A stretch of 64,000 nt of DNA from JBMORL01 sp049322335 (lineage in GTDB: Bacteria; Bacteroidota; Bacteroidia; Flavobacteriales_D; UBA2798), in the NCBI GenBank assembly GCA_049322335.1, contig JBMORL010000081.1, positions 38,231 through 102,230 on the forward strand. The letters run 5' to 3'. Below are positions 25,550-33,791 of this stretch, one piece after another (the first letter of the stretch is position 1; each line of letters opens with the position of its first letter). The position numbers and the translations under genes were made by a program. The notes below the pieces were generated by a model that worked only from the letters and a program-made list of their open reading frames with translations, was not told the origin of the DNA and made no database searches.

Positions 25550-25948
25550 TTACAAAGTAGAAATCTTTATTGGTAATATCATCCGGTTCTTCACCGCTTT
25601 TCCACGCTGCATTCCCGGTTTCCATCCGGGCATGTTTTTTATCACGTGAACCACTTTTTTATCAATATCCTCCCGCAATCCTCTTACAATGATCACGTCT
25701 TCCACTTTTCCCGTTTCAGAAACCAGGAATTTCACATAAATCTTTCCGTTTAAACCCATGCACTGGTTGTCGGGAAGATCAAGACTGTCTGAAATATATT
25801 TATAAAGTGCTTTTTGCCCGCCCGGAAATTCCGCCACAATTTCAACCGGACAAATTATTATATCATCATCCAGCGAATCTTTTTGTGCTGAAATACTTTT
25901 GGAAAAAAGCATTACGAAAAGAGATAGTATACACAACGCTTTTTTCAT
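25550..25948 (-). CDS. Small exported TonB C-terminal-domain protein
   Basis: A 132-aa protein with a cleavable signal peptide (MKKALCILSLFVMLFSKSISAQ). Residues about 35-132 form a TonB C-terminal-like domain: FPGGQKALYKYISDSLDLP, GKIYVKFLVSETGKVEDVII and MPGWKPGMQRGKAVKNRMIL. A classical energy-transducing TonB keeps an N-terminal membrane anchor and a proline-rich spacer; both are absent, so it is probably a soluble periplasmic partner, not an energy transducer. It overlaps the upstream paralogue by 4 bp, a tandem pair. Confidence 0.85.
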   Translation of the reverse strand: MKKALCILSLFVMLFSKSISAQKDSLDDDIIICPVEIVAEFPGGQKALYKYISDSLDLPDNQCMGLNGKIYVKFLVSETGKVEDVIIVRGLREDIDKKVVHVIKNMPGWKPGMQRGKAVKNRMILPIKISTL

Positions 25949-26460
25949 CTTAAATAAAAATGAACCGGAAGAATAAATTCAAAGTCAGCTTTTTTTCCGT
26001 TTATACTTCCCGGTTGCCATCGTGGCATGGATTTTACCAAACGCAAGGCTTCATTTTCTAAAAGTTTATCAGCACTTTTAATGATCACCGGATTTAAAAT
26101 TTCGCCAGTTGTGTTAATGGTAAATTTTACACATACTTTACCCGTTACCCGCATTTCTTTAGCAAGGAGAGGATATGTCCGGTTTTTTTCAATGAATTTT
26201 TCCATTTCAGAAAAACCTCCGGGATATTCAGGAGCTTCTTCAACAAAAACAAATAATTCATTGTTTTCGTAAATGGTGTCAGGCGGAATATCAGGCCAGA
26301 TAAGGATATAACCTTTTTCAAACGCATCAGTTCTTATCGATTTTTGGAGCTTCAGGCTGTCATTTTGAGCCCGGGCGTTCACAGAACTAATCAAAATCAG
26401 GAATAAAACGGCCATTGGTGTGAAAGCGATCACTTTTTTTAGTATATTTAAGCCAAACAT
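25945..26460 (-). CDS. Exported TonB C-terminal-domain protein, paralogue of the downstream gene
   Basis: A 171-aa protein. The ATG at 26460 starts a signal-peptide-like segment (KKVIAFTPMAVLFLILISSV-NARAQ). The much longer in-frame reading would run through the divergent lipoprotein gene and is rejected. The domain at about 70-171 has EYPGGFSEMEKFIEKNRTYP, GKVCVKFTINTTGEILNPVI and MPRWQPGSINGKKADFEFIL. It shares this layout with the next gene, which suggests tandem duplication. Its start is only 7 bp from the divergent lipoprotein ATG, so any promoter must lie inside that gene. Confidence 0.8.
   Translation of the reverse strand: MFGLNILKKVIAFTPMAVLFLILISSVNARAQNDSLKLQKSIRTDAFEKGYILIWPDIPPDTIYENNELFVFVEEAPEYPGGFSEMEKFIEKNRTYPLLAKEMRVTGKVCVKFTINTTGEILNPVIIKSADKLLENEALRLVKSMPRWQPGSINGKKADFEFILPVHFYLR
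26443..26450 (+). promoter_or_regulatory. Possible -7 element of the DUF6265 lipoprotein gene
   Basis: TATATTTA (one mismatch to TAnnTTTG), 17 bp before the ATG at 26468 and inside the first codons of the divergent TonB-like gene. Confidence 0.35.
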
Positions 26461-26467
26461 ATATGAT

Positions 26468-27013
26468 ATGAAACCTTTAAAACAGTTTTTTATTGTTTGG
26501 GTTTTTTCAATTAGTGTGATTTCCTGTAGTAATGGCGAAGTAGATAAATCAGACCAGTCAAAACCCGAAACAACACCGGCACAAAAACCGGCACCGGTAA
26601 GCCTTGAATCCCTGCGATGGATGGAAGGTAACTGGATCCAGGAATCCGAAAACAGTGATATTGTGATGCGGGAATCGTGGACTTTTTCGGGCGACACACT
26701 CATTACCGGCCATGGCGAAGAACACAATGAAGCCACCGGAACAGGGTTTAAGGAAGACCTGCGCATTTTTTCACGAAACGACACGGTGTATTATGCGCCA
26801 TTGGTGGAAGGGCAGAATAACGGGAAAGAAGTTTTGTTCAGGCTGGTAACCGAAATGAGTTCCGACTCCATCGTTTTCGAAAACAAAAAACATGATTTTC
26901 CCCAGGTCATTATTTACGTGAAACGATCTGATTCGGTTATGTGGGTAAATTTAAAAGGGCTCGAAGGAGCTATCGAAACAGAATTCAGCCTGGATTTTGT
27001 AAGGGAGAAATAA
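26468..27013 (+). CDS. DUF6265 family lipoprotein
   Basis: A 181-aa lipoprotein; the start at 26468 gives MKPLKQFFIVWVFSISVISC with lipobox VISC. After a low-complexity linker (residues about 25-45, rich in Pro, Lys and Thr) the rest matches the DUF6265 pattern: LRWMEGNWIQE, RESWTFSGDTLITG, then KKHDFPQVIIYVKRSD (the family's HDFP motif) and a final strand. It looks like a small beta-barrel of the lipocalin-like kind; ligand and function are unknown. Confidence 0.82.
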   Translation: MKPLKQFFIVWVFSISVISCSNGEVDKSDQSKPETTPAQKPAPVSLESLRWMEGNWIQESENSDIVMRESWTFSGDTLITGHGEEHNEATGTGFKEDLRIFSRNDTVYYAPLVEGQNNGKEVLFRLVTEMSSDSIVFENKKHDFPQVIIYVKRSDSVMWVNLKGLEGAIETEFSLDFVREK

Positions 27014-27014
27014 A

Positions 27015-27054
27015 TACTTTGTGCTATTTGCGTAACCTTTGCGTCTTTGCGGTT
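27015..27054. repeat. TTTGCGTCTTTGCGG dispersed repeat, copy 1
   Basis: ATACTTTGTGCTATTTGCGT then AACCTTTGCGTCTTTGCGG. Related copies at 33675-33713 and, reversed, 61348-61386. It fills the 48 bp between two convergent genes. Confidence 0.75.
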
Positions 27055-27061
27055 AATTTTA

Positions 27062-27583
27062 TTACTGAAGAATTTTTTTGAGATAATTCTCCACCGCATC
27101 CACACCACCATCAAACGGATTTCCTTTTGCTAATGTAATTTCTTCACCATTACATACCAACACCAGTTTTTTGCTGCTCGAGGTCATTTGAAATTTCCGC
27201 TCAAGCCGTGCCTGTGAAAAATTCCCGGTTTCTTTTTCGAAACGGTCGTAAATTTTTCTGTTGCCGGTATCAAAAATGCAAAGGCTGTGATTCATATCAG
27301 GTAACCGGTTATTGATCTTTTTTCTTGTTTTGATCAGTTTCACCGACATGAAAATAAATCCCGCCCCAAATGCAGTTAAAATAATTCCTGCTTTTGGAGA
27401 ATCCATTTTCCCGGTAACACTTAAAATAAAAAAAACAATTCCGTTGAGGGTAAAAATTACAGACAGAAGTAAAAAAACAAAAATGGCAATAGCTAAACTG
27501 CCCGAATTATTTTTTACAGCATAAATCCGGTTTCCGTTTTTCCACAAAACACATCCCGAAGATTGGGCCACTTTTTCCATCAT
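27062..27583 (-). CDS. Membrane protein of unknown function with two TM helices
   Basis: A 173-aa protein I do not recognise. Two hydrophobic helices form a hairpin (about residues 29-55, AIAIFVFLLLSVIFTLNGIVFFIL, and 66-84). They are flanked by a short N-terminal segment and a soluble C-terminal half (about 85-173) rich in beta-type pattern (HSLCIFDTGNRKIYDRFE, KLVLVCNGEEITLA). The start overlaps the stop of the upstream 512-aa gene as TGATG, so they form a translationally coupled pair. Confidence 0.75.
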   Translation of the reverse strand: MMEKVAQSSGCVLWKNGNRIYAVKNNSGSLAIAIFVFLLLSVIFTLNGIVFFILSVTGKMDSPKAGIILTAFGAGFIFMSVKLIKTRKKINNRLPDMNHSLCIFDTGNRKIYDRFEKETGNFSQARLERKFQMTSSSKKLVLVCNGEEITLAKGNPFDGGVDAVENYLKKILQ

Positions 27584-29121
27584 CAGGCGGCAACAAGGTT
27601 GCGTTTCCGCACACTTTCAGCAAACGGGCGCTTGGTGATTTTGCTGTCAAGCCACGATAATACATCCACGTATTCAAGAATAATTCTCTCTACCGGGTTT
27701 TCCAGCATCTTTTCAAATTCGCTCATCATCCTTTCATAAATTTCTTTCCGGTCGAATTCAATATTCACTTTGATGAGTTTTTTCAGGTAGCGGAGCAGTT
27801 CGCCTTCAATGTGATAATCTTTTTCCTTTTTATTTAAATACCTTGATGTGGACTTGATCGTATATTCCATCAGGTCGTGGTTACCCAGTTCGAAATGGAT
27901 AAGCAGGTTGAACACGCGGGAAAAACTGAAAATATCCTGGCGCAGGGTTTGTTCGCTGTCATTTAATACCTGGTTGATCCAGAACAAAGCGTCTTTGTAT
28001 TGCTCGGCACCGAAATAGGCGTATGAAATATTATACGCAAAAACCAGCTGTTGTTCTTTATTGATTCTCGCTTTATATTTTTCAATTCCGATAGCAATGT
28101 CTTTGGATAAACGCACGGCTTTGGAAAAATCTCCCATTTTGTTGTGAAGCATCAGTTCGGCAATATGGGTGGAAGTAAAAATTTTTACTTCCATTTCCAG
28201 TGTATCGAAGCCTGGTTTGTCGCGTAACTCAAGCATCGCTTTAATCAGGTCGAATGCCGCTTCGTAATTTTTTGAATCGATATAACAATACAAAAGATTA
28301 CTGAGTGTTTTCAGGTATCGCTTGGCCAGGTCGGCACGGATATGGGGATGACGGTCAAAAATTTCTTTCGATTTTCCGAAGAAAGTAAAGGCATCATGAT
28401 ATTGGCGGTTGGTAGTGGCGCATAAACCTTTTATGTAATAACATATAGTCGATGCCCGTGAGGAAAGCGCTGTATTTTTTCCTTTGATAAGGTGGTGATT
28501 CTCAATTTCAGAAACAATATTTCTTTCTTCTTCATTATGTGCAAACCCTTCTTTCCGGAAAACATAATTGATGCGGGAATAAATAATGTGGTATTCGGCC
28601 AGGTTGCGCAGTTTTTCAATTACTTCAGCTTCTTCCTTCACCAGTTCATTCAGGTCGCGCGTAAATTCCCCCGATTCGTAATCTTCTTCCAGCAACTGTT
28701 TTTCCATATTGATCAGCTCAAAGAGATAATAGAATTTTTCATGTTCGGCTGCCATTTTTTTGGCACGCTGCAAAAATTTATGACACTCCTTATACAATCC
28801 TTTTTTAAGCAGTATTTCAATATTTTTTATTTCCTGCCGCAGTATAGAACTGATAGACTGGTCGGCATAATAATTCCGGAGGCTTTTTAAAATGAGTTTA
28901 TAAAGATGGTTTTTTTCAGACGGAAAATGCTGAATGAAGGTTTCGTCTTTGAAAGCTTCCTTCAGGTCTTCTTCATTGTATTCGTGCTGCAGGTCGATCG
29001 CATCAAAGATCTTTACATAGTTCTTGTCTCCCGATTGCAGCGAAGAAGAGAGCTTGAAAAACCGCTTCTCCGATTTGGTCAGCGACTTGATAAGGTCGAA
29101 AAGTTCGGTGCTGGGCTTCAT
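27583..29121 (-). CDS. Large alpha-helical repeat protein of unknown function
   Basis: A 512-aa protein without signal peptide or membrane segments, so cytosolic. The start at 29121 is chosen because MKPSTELFDLIKSLTKSEKR is the typical opening of this Bacteroidota-restricted hypothetical family. The whole protein is charged helices in TPR-like pairs, for example YKECHKFLQRAKKMAAEHEK, QYHDAFTFFGKSKEIF and QYKDALFWINQVLND. No catalytic motif is visible. It is translationally coupled to the 173-aa membrane protein, which suggests a joint role that I cannot name. Confidence 0.8.
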   Translation of the reverse strand: MKPSTELFDLIKSLTKSEKRFFKLSSSLQSGDKNYVKIFDAIDLQHEYNEEDLKEAFKDETFIQHFPSEKNHLYKLILKSLRNYYADQSISSILRQEIKNIEILLKKGLYKECHKFLQRAKKMAAEHEKFYYLFELINMEKQLLEEDYESGEFTRDLNELVKEEAEVIEKLRNLAEYHIIYSRINYVFRKEGFAHNEEERNIVSEIENHHLIKGKNTALSSRASTICYYIKGLCATTNRQYHDAFTFFGKSKEIFDRHPHIRADLAKRYLKTLSNLLYCYIDSKNYEAAFDLIKAMLELRDKPGFDTLEMEVKIFTSTHIAELMLHNKMGDFSKAVRLSKDIAIGIEKYKARINKEQQLVFAYNISYAYFGAEQYKDALFWINQVLNDSEQTLRQDIFSFSRVFNLLIHFELGNHDLMEYTIKSTSRYLNKKEKDYHIEGELLRYLKKLIKVNIEFDRKEIYERMMSEFEKMLENPVERIILEYVDVLSWLDSKITKRPFAESVRKRNLVAA

Positions 29122-29312
29122 AAAACAAGTGGTTTTTGTTGTATCTACATTCTTTAGGAATTCAAGTAATTTCAACCTAAATATACCTGTTCCTTAGGCT
29201 AAATATACAAAAATTGAGCAAACGGTAGATATTAGAAATCCAACGGTTTGACCAAGCCGTGGACTTTTATGACGAATCCTTAACTTTATACCACAAAACC
29301 CGCAAACGGATT

Positions 29313-29343
29313 TTGGCAAAAAGCTATAGTAGTGCTAACTTTA
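29313..29343 (+). promoter_or_regulatory. Promoter of the M1 peptidase gene
   Basis: TTG at 29313-29315, a 20-bp spacer and TAACTTTA at 29336-29343 (one mismatch to TAnnTTTG), 17 bp before the ATG. Confidence 0.55.
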
Positions 29344-29360
29344 ATAGGTTAATCAACGCC

Positions 29361-31760
29361 ATGAAAAAAACAATATTGCTTGTATTTCTTTGCCTGCTGC
29401 AGGTAGCTTCCTTTTCACAACACCACGAGCAGCATATTCACAAAAACGGTTCACGCAGTGCTTCCGACAATTTACGCAGCGATACCATCGATGTGCTGAA
29501 TTATAAAATCACACTCAACATCACCGACTTTACCACCTACACCATCAACGGGAATTGCGAAGTAAAGTTTACTCCGAAAATGAATAACATCTCTTCACTT
29601 AGCCTCGACCTGTTAGCGATGAACATCGATTCCATTAAGCTCAACAGTTCGTCTTTGCTTTATAATTATAACGACACTTTACTTACCGTTGTTCTTCCCG
29701 CTGTAATGAATGTGGGAGATACGTCCACAGTAATTGTATATTACAATGGTGTTCCGCAGCAGGACGGTTCATGGGGTGGATTTTATTACCAAACCGGTTA
29801 TGCCTATAACCTCGGTGTTGGTTTTGATGCCATTCCCCATAACTTCGGAAGAGTTTGGCATCCTTGTTTTGATAATTTCGCAGAACATGCTTCCTATGAT
29901 TTTATCATTACTTCCAATAGCGGAAAACGCGCCTACTGCAATGGCTACCTCGTTAGTGAGCAGGTAAACGGTTCTGATATTATCCGTACCTGGCGTCTTA
30001 ATGAACAGATTCCAAGCTACCTGGCTTGTGTGGCGGTGGCAGGATATACTCATGTAGAACAACAATACGTTAGCCCTGTTACCGGTGATACTATTCCCGT
30101 TTGGCTGGCTGCTGTTTCCACCGATACCACCAATATAAAAAATTCATTTATCAATTTATTTGACGGTATACAGGCATTCGAAGAAAAATACGGCCCTTAC
30201 CGCTGGAATAAAGTAGGATATTCATTTGTGCCGTTTAATGCAGGCGCCATGGAACATGCTACCAATATTGCCTACCCGCGTTCTTTTGCTAACGGTTCGC
30301 TCACTTACGAAACTATCATGGCGCACGAACTTTCGCATATGTGGTGGGGCGACCATGTTACGTGTATGACTGCAGAAGAAATGTGGATCAACGAAGGAAT
30401 GGCTGTATTCTCCGAACATATTTTTACAGAATTTGTATATGGAACAACAGCTTATTTCAATGCCGTTCGCGCCAATCATAAAGATGTGGTGTGGCGGGCA
30501 CATATCAATGACGGTGGCGCCTATGCCATTTCCAATGTTCCGCAAAATGTAACCTATGGCGATCACTCGTATAAAAAAGGAGCAGATGTGGCGCATTGTC
30601 TCCGCGGATATTTAGGTGATTCATTGTTCTTCCTGGGATTAAAAACCATTCAGAACAACAATCCCTTCATGAACATCACCAGCACTGATTTCCGCGACCA
30701 GCTGAATGCCATCCCGGGAATTAATGTCACCGATTTTTTCAACGACTGGGTGCTCAATCCCGGTTTCCCCCAGTTTTCCATCGACTCCATCACTTCGGTT
30801 CCCAATGGGGGGAATTTTGATGTGACGGTTTATGTGAAACAACGGCTGCGTTTTGCTCCATCCTATTATAACAATGTTCCGTTGCAGGTAGTGTTCCGCG
30901 ACAATAACGGAAATATTGATTACAAAAAAATAACGGTATCGGGACAAACGGCTAATTCTACCTTCACTGTTCCATTCAATCCAACGTATGCTGCACTCAA
31001 CGAAGATGAAAAGATTACGGATGCTATCACAGCCGATAATCTGACCATTACTTCCACGGGAATCAAATCATTCAACCATGCCAATTTCCAGATTACGGTA
31101 ACAGCTATAACGGACACCGCCTTTGTGCGCGTGGAACACAACTGGGTAGCACCTGATAGTTTTACGACAGTTAACCCGTCCATCGTTATTTCCCCCGACC
31201 GCTATTGGAAAGTTCATGGAATTGGAGTCAACAACATTACAGGAACCGGGCGCTTCAATCTTAATGGCGTAGCAGGGGGTGGGCTGGATGAAGGTTTGAT
31301 GGTGGATCATGGTTCGGTATTGTTTAATGAAGACAGTCTCGTGTTGCTTTATCGTTCTTCACCAGCACAGGACTGGAGTATTTTTCCCGGTTTTGTTTTA
31401 AATACACAGGGAAATGCCACCAACAAAGTTTGTTCTATTACCATCAATTCTGTTCCCGAAGGAGAATACACATTGGGAATTATCGTTGCACCACTGGGAA
31501 TAAGCAACATCATCGAAAACGAAAAAATAAAAGTTTTTCCCAATCCTACTGATGGAATGATTACCATTGATATGCGTGACCTGAAAAAATCTGCATACGA
31601 TGTTTCTGTTTATGATATGAGTGGAAAACTGTTGCATCAAAAAAAATCCTCCAACGACCTCCTTCAACTCGACCTCGGAGATCAGTCAAAAGGAACATAC
31701 ATTGTGGTGGTTAACAACAAAAAGAAAATTATCGCCAGTGAGCGGGTGGTAGTGAGGTAG
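29361..31760 (+). CDS. Secreted M1 family metallopeptidase with T9SS type A sorting domain
   Basis: A 799-aa zinc aminopeptidase-like enzyme exported by T9SS. The start at 29361 gives the signal peptide MKKTILLVFLCLLQVASFSQ. An N-terminal beta-saddle domain (about 40-240) precedes the gluzincin catalytic domain. The exopeptidase motif reads GAMEH where classical M1 enzymes have GAMEN. The zinc site is HELSHMWWGDH with the third ligand Glu in MWINEGMAVFSE, correctly 18 residues later. The C-terminal 75 residues form the type A sorting domain (VFPNPTDGMITIDM, YDMSGKLLHQ, GTYIVVV). Role: probably extracellular peptide trimming for nutrition. Confidence 0.93.
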   Translation: MKKTILLVFLCLLQVASFSQHHEQHIHKNGSRSASDNLRSDTIDVLNYKITLNITDFTTYTINGNCEVKFTPKMNNISSLSLDLLAMNIDSIKLNSSSLLYNYNDTLLTVVLPAVMNVGDTSTVIVYYNGVPQQDGSWGGFYYQTGYAYNLGVGFDAIPHNFGRVWHPCFDNFAEHASYDFIITSNSGKRAYCNGYLVSEQVNGSDIIRTWRLNEQIPSYLACVAVAGYTHVEQQYVSPVTGDTIPVWLAAVSTDTTNIKNSFINLFDGIQAFEEKYGPYRWNKVGYSFVPFNAGAMEHATNIAYPRSFANGSLTYETIMAHELSHMWWGDHVTCMTAEEMWINEGMAVFSEHIFTEFVYGTTAYFNAVRANHKDVVWRAHINDGGAYAISNVPQNVTYGDHSYKKGADVAHCLRGYLGDSLFFLGLKTIQNNNPFMNITSTDFRDQLNAIPGINVTDFFNDWVLNPGFPQFSIDSITSVPNGGNFDVTVYVKQRLRFAPSYYNNVPLQVVFRDNNGNIDYKKITVSGQTANSTFTVPFNPTYAALNEDEKITDAITADNLTITSTGIKSFNHANFQITVTAITDTAFVRVEHNWVAPDSFTTVNPSIVISPDRYWKVHGIGVNNITGTGRFNLNGVAGGGLDEGLMVDHGSVLFNEDSLVLLYRSSPAQDWSIFPGFVLNTQGNATNKVCSITINSVPEGEYTLGIIVAPLGISNIIENEKIKVFPNPTDGMITIDMRDLKKSAYDVSVYDMSGKLLHQKKSSNDLLQLDLGDQSKGTYIVVVNNKKKIIASERVVVR

Positions 31761-31795
31761 GAATTTTAAATGTGTTATTGCAGATGATGTTCTGT

Positions 31796-31891
31796 GAATT
31801 GAAAAAGAAATTCTGAACTTCTTCCAAAACCAGATCTGAAACCAAAAAGTATCTCCCCCTCTCTCGCGGAGAGGGGGCCGGGGGGTGAGGT
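31796..31891. repeat. Composite repeat: AT-rich leader plus GC palindrome, copy 5
   Basis: The leader 31796-31854 (ending CAGATCTGAAACCAAAAAGT-ATC) joins the palindrome 31855-31891 (CCCCCTCTCTCGCGGAGAGG, then GGGCCGGGGGGTGAGG). The next copy begins about 10 bp later. Confidence 0.85.
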
Positions 31892-31900
31892 TCGTGTGAT

Positions 31901-31995
31901 TTGAAAACAAACATTCGAAACAAATCCCAAAAACAGATCTGAAACCAAAAAGTATCCCCCCCTCTCTCGCGGAGAGGGGGCCGGGGGGTGAGGTC
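31901..31995. repeat. Composite repeat: AT-rich leader plus GC palindrome, copy 6
   Basis: The leader 31901-31955 (TTGAAAACAAACATTCGAAA and so on) and palindrome 31956-31995 form a tandem with copy 5. Its last bases GAGGTCA contain the TGA stop of the DUF4296 gene on the minus strand. Confidence 0.85.
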
Positions 31996-32332
31996 ACCGC
32001 GCCACTTCCAGCACATTCAAACTATCCGTCACTTTTTCCATGATACGAAGCATATTTTCCGGTTCTCTTCCATAGTGATCGAGATTTTTTTCAAATTCTT
32101 CTTTGCTAATGCCGTGACGAGCGAAAAGAGAATCATAACCGGCAAGTGTATTTACCACAATGGTGTCATCGTGCCGGTTCAGACTTCCGTAATATCCTTC
32201 CAGCAAATGCATATCCACGAGTACTTCCACCATTTTTTGTTCTGGTAAATATCCTTCATGACTTATTGTTTCTTTTCCTCCGCAGGAAAAAAGAAATATA
32301 ACGGTAATGAGATATACGTAAATTAATTTCAT
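31994..32332 (-). CDS. DUF4296 domain lipoprotein
   Basis: A 112-aa lipoprotein with MKLIYVYLITVIFLFSC (lipidated Cys17). The remainder fits DUF4296: LPEQKMVEVLVDMHLLEGYY near residues 29-48 and a helical tail with YDSLFARHGISKEEFEKNLD-HY. Family function unknown; it is Bacteroidota-specific and often lies next to housekeeping genes, here dihydroorotase, with which it overlaps by 4 bp. The stop codon is embedded in the GC palindromic repeat. Confidence 0.88.
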   Translation of the reverse strand: MKLIYVYLITVIFLFSCGGKETISHEGYLPEQKMVEVLVDMHLLEGYYGSLNRHDDTIVVNTLAGYDSLFARHGISKEEFEKNLDHYGREPENMLRIMEKVTDSLNVLEVAR

Positions 32333-33660
32333 CGCTCAAAGGTGAGGCGCATGCCGCATTTATGCTGATCGAAATGGCCGTTGTTATAAACCAAATGTCC
32401 GCTGACTATAGTTTGAGTTATTTGTGAATGAAAAGTAGTTCCTTCAAACGGGCTCCATCCGCATTTATATAATATGTTTTCTTTGGAAACAGTCTGGTTT
32501 TGGTGGGGATCGATTACCACTATATCCGCAAAATATCCTTCGCGGATAAAACCTCTTTTTTCAATTTGAAAACAAACAGCAGGTGAGTGGCACATCTTGT
32601 TAACCATTTGTTCAATAGTGATTTTTCCCTGTTTTACAAATTCCATCATGGCCACAACGGCATGCTGTACCAGCGGCCCGCCTGAAGGAGCTTCTGCGTA
32701 GGGTTTGTTTTTTTCTTCTATAGTATGCGGGGCGTGGTCGGTGGCAATAATATCAATGTGATTGTCAAACACGGCTTTAAAAACTTCAGCCCGGTCGTTT
32801 TTGGTTTTTACAGCCGGGTTCCATTTGATATAATTTCCTTTTTCAGCATAATCTTCATCGCTGAACCAAAGGTGATGAATGCATGCCTCGGCTGTTATTT
32901 TTTTCTTTTCAAGCGGGGTGATATTATCAAAAAGCGAAACTTCTTTTGCTGTGGAAATATGCAGAATGTGTAACCGTGTTCCGTATTTTTTTGCCAGTTC
33001 CACTGCCATTGAAGAAGAAAGATAGCAGGCCTCTTCGTTTCTTATGAGAGGGTGATGAGAGATGTTGAGCTGATCTCCGTATTTTTCTTTGAACAAAGCA
33101 GAATTTTTCCTGACAGTGGCTTCGTCTTCGCAATGAGTAGCGATCAGCAAATGACAGTTTTTAAAAAGATTTTCGAGTGTATCGCGGTTATCCACCAGCA
33201 TATTTCCTGTGGATGAACCCATAAATACTTTTATGCCGCAAACATAACGTCCATCGGTTTTCAGCACTTCATCCAGGTTGTTGTTGCTGGCACCCATAAA
33301 AAAAGAATAGTTGGCCAGCGACACTTCTGCAGCGCGTTTGTATTTTTCTTCCAGCAATTCCTGCGTCAGTGTATTGGGAACCGTATTGGGCATTTCCATA
33401 AAGGAAGTAATGCCGCCTGCTACGGCTGCTTTTGCTTCGGTAAAAATTTCCGCTTTATGCGTAAGTCCCGGCTCACGAAAATGCACCTGGTCGTCAATGG
33501 CACCCGGAATCACATATTTTCCTTTTGCGTCAATTACCGTGTCGGCAATATCGTTAATGCCGCTTTTTATTTTCGCAATTATTCCATCCACACACAAAAT
33601 ATCCGCCTCAAAGGCCACTCCCTCATTAACAATCGTTCCGTTTTTTATTAAAAGTTTCAT
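32329..33660 (-). CDS. pyrC: Dihydroorotase (Bacteroidota variant of class I)
   Basis: Cytosolic zinc amidohydrolase of pyrimidine synthesis: N-carbamoyl-aspartate to dihydroorotate. It is 443 aa, normal length. Expected metal-site elements are mostly present: His60 in DDQVHFREPG, Lys144 in IKVFMGSS, His176 in THCEDEA, His234 in ILHIS and Asp308 in ATDHAPHT. The first His of the usual HxH pair is Gln58. The substrate-binding FREPG and ME-PNTVPNT segments are intact. I recall the DDQVH form from other Bacteroidota dihydroorotases, so this is likely a lineage variant, yet hydantoinase-like side activity cannot be excluded. Confidence 0.88.
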   Translation of the reverse strand: MKLLIKNGTIVNEGVAFEADILCVDGIIAKIKSGINDIADTVIDAKGKYVIPGAIDDQVHFREPGLTHKAEIFTEAKAAVAGGITSFMEMPNTVPNTLTQELLEEKYKRAAEVSLANYSFFMGASNNNLDEVLKTDGRYVCGIKVFMGSSTGNMLVDNRDTLENLFKNCHLLIATHCEDEATVRKNSALFKEKYGDQLNISHHPLIRNEEACYLSSSMAVELAKKYGTRLHILHISTAKEVSLFDNITPLEKKKITAEACIHHLWFSDEDYAEKGNYIKWNPAVKTKNDRAEVFKAVFDNHIDIIATDHAPHTIEEKNKPYAEAPSGGPLVQHAVVAMMEFVKQGKITIEQMVNKMCHSPAVCFQIEKRGFIREGYFADIVVIDPHQNQTVSKENILYKCGWSPFEGTTFHSQITQTIVSGHLVYNNGHFDQHKCGMRLTFER

Positions 33661-33674
33661 AATACTAATTAATT

Positions 33675-33713
33675 CCTTGCGTCCTCCGCGTTCTCTTTGC
33701 GTCTTCGCGGTTT
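33675..33713. repeat. TTTGCGTCTTCGCGG dispersed repeat, copy 2
   Basis: CCTTGCGTCCTCCGCGTTCT followed by CTTTGCGTCTTCGCGGTTT; same family as 27015-27054. Confidence 0.75.
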
Positions 33714-33750
33714 AGGTATTTCATGTTAAGTTTTTTAATTTCATTCTTCC

Positions 33751-33780
33751 CAATACTCAATACTCAATACTCAATACTCA
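33751..33780. repeat. Heptamer tandem repeat (CAATACT)4
   Basis: Four perfect copies of CAATACT plus two bases, then degenerate ACTCACA-type units, ending near the stop of the mannosyltransferase-like gene. Confidence 0.9.
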
Positions 33781-33791
33781 CATCTCACTAC

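Noticed and set aside
29361..31760. Defective M1 peptidase because GAMEN reads GAMEH
   Set aside because: The zinc site is complete, and the His form is, as I recall, usual in T9SS-exported M1 enzymes.
31686..32016. Open frames reading PPGPLSAREGG or TPRPPLRERG
   Set aside because: They are translations of the GC palindromic repeat, which recur at each copy in several frames.
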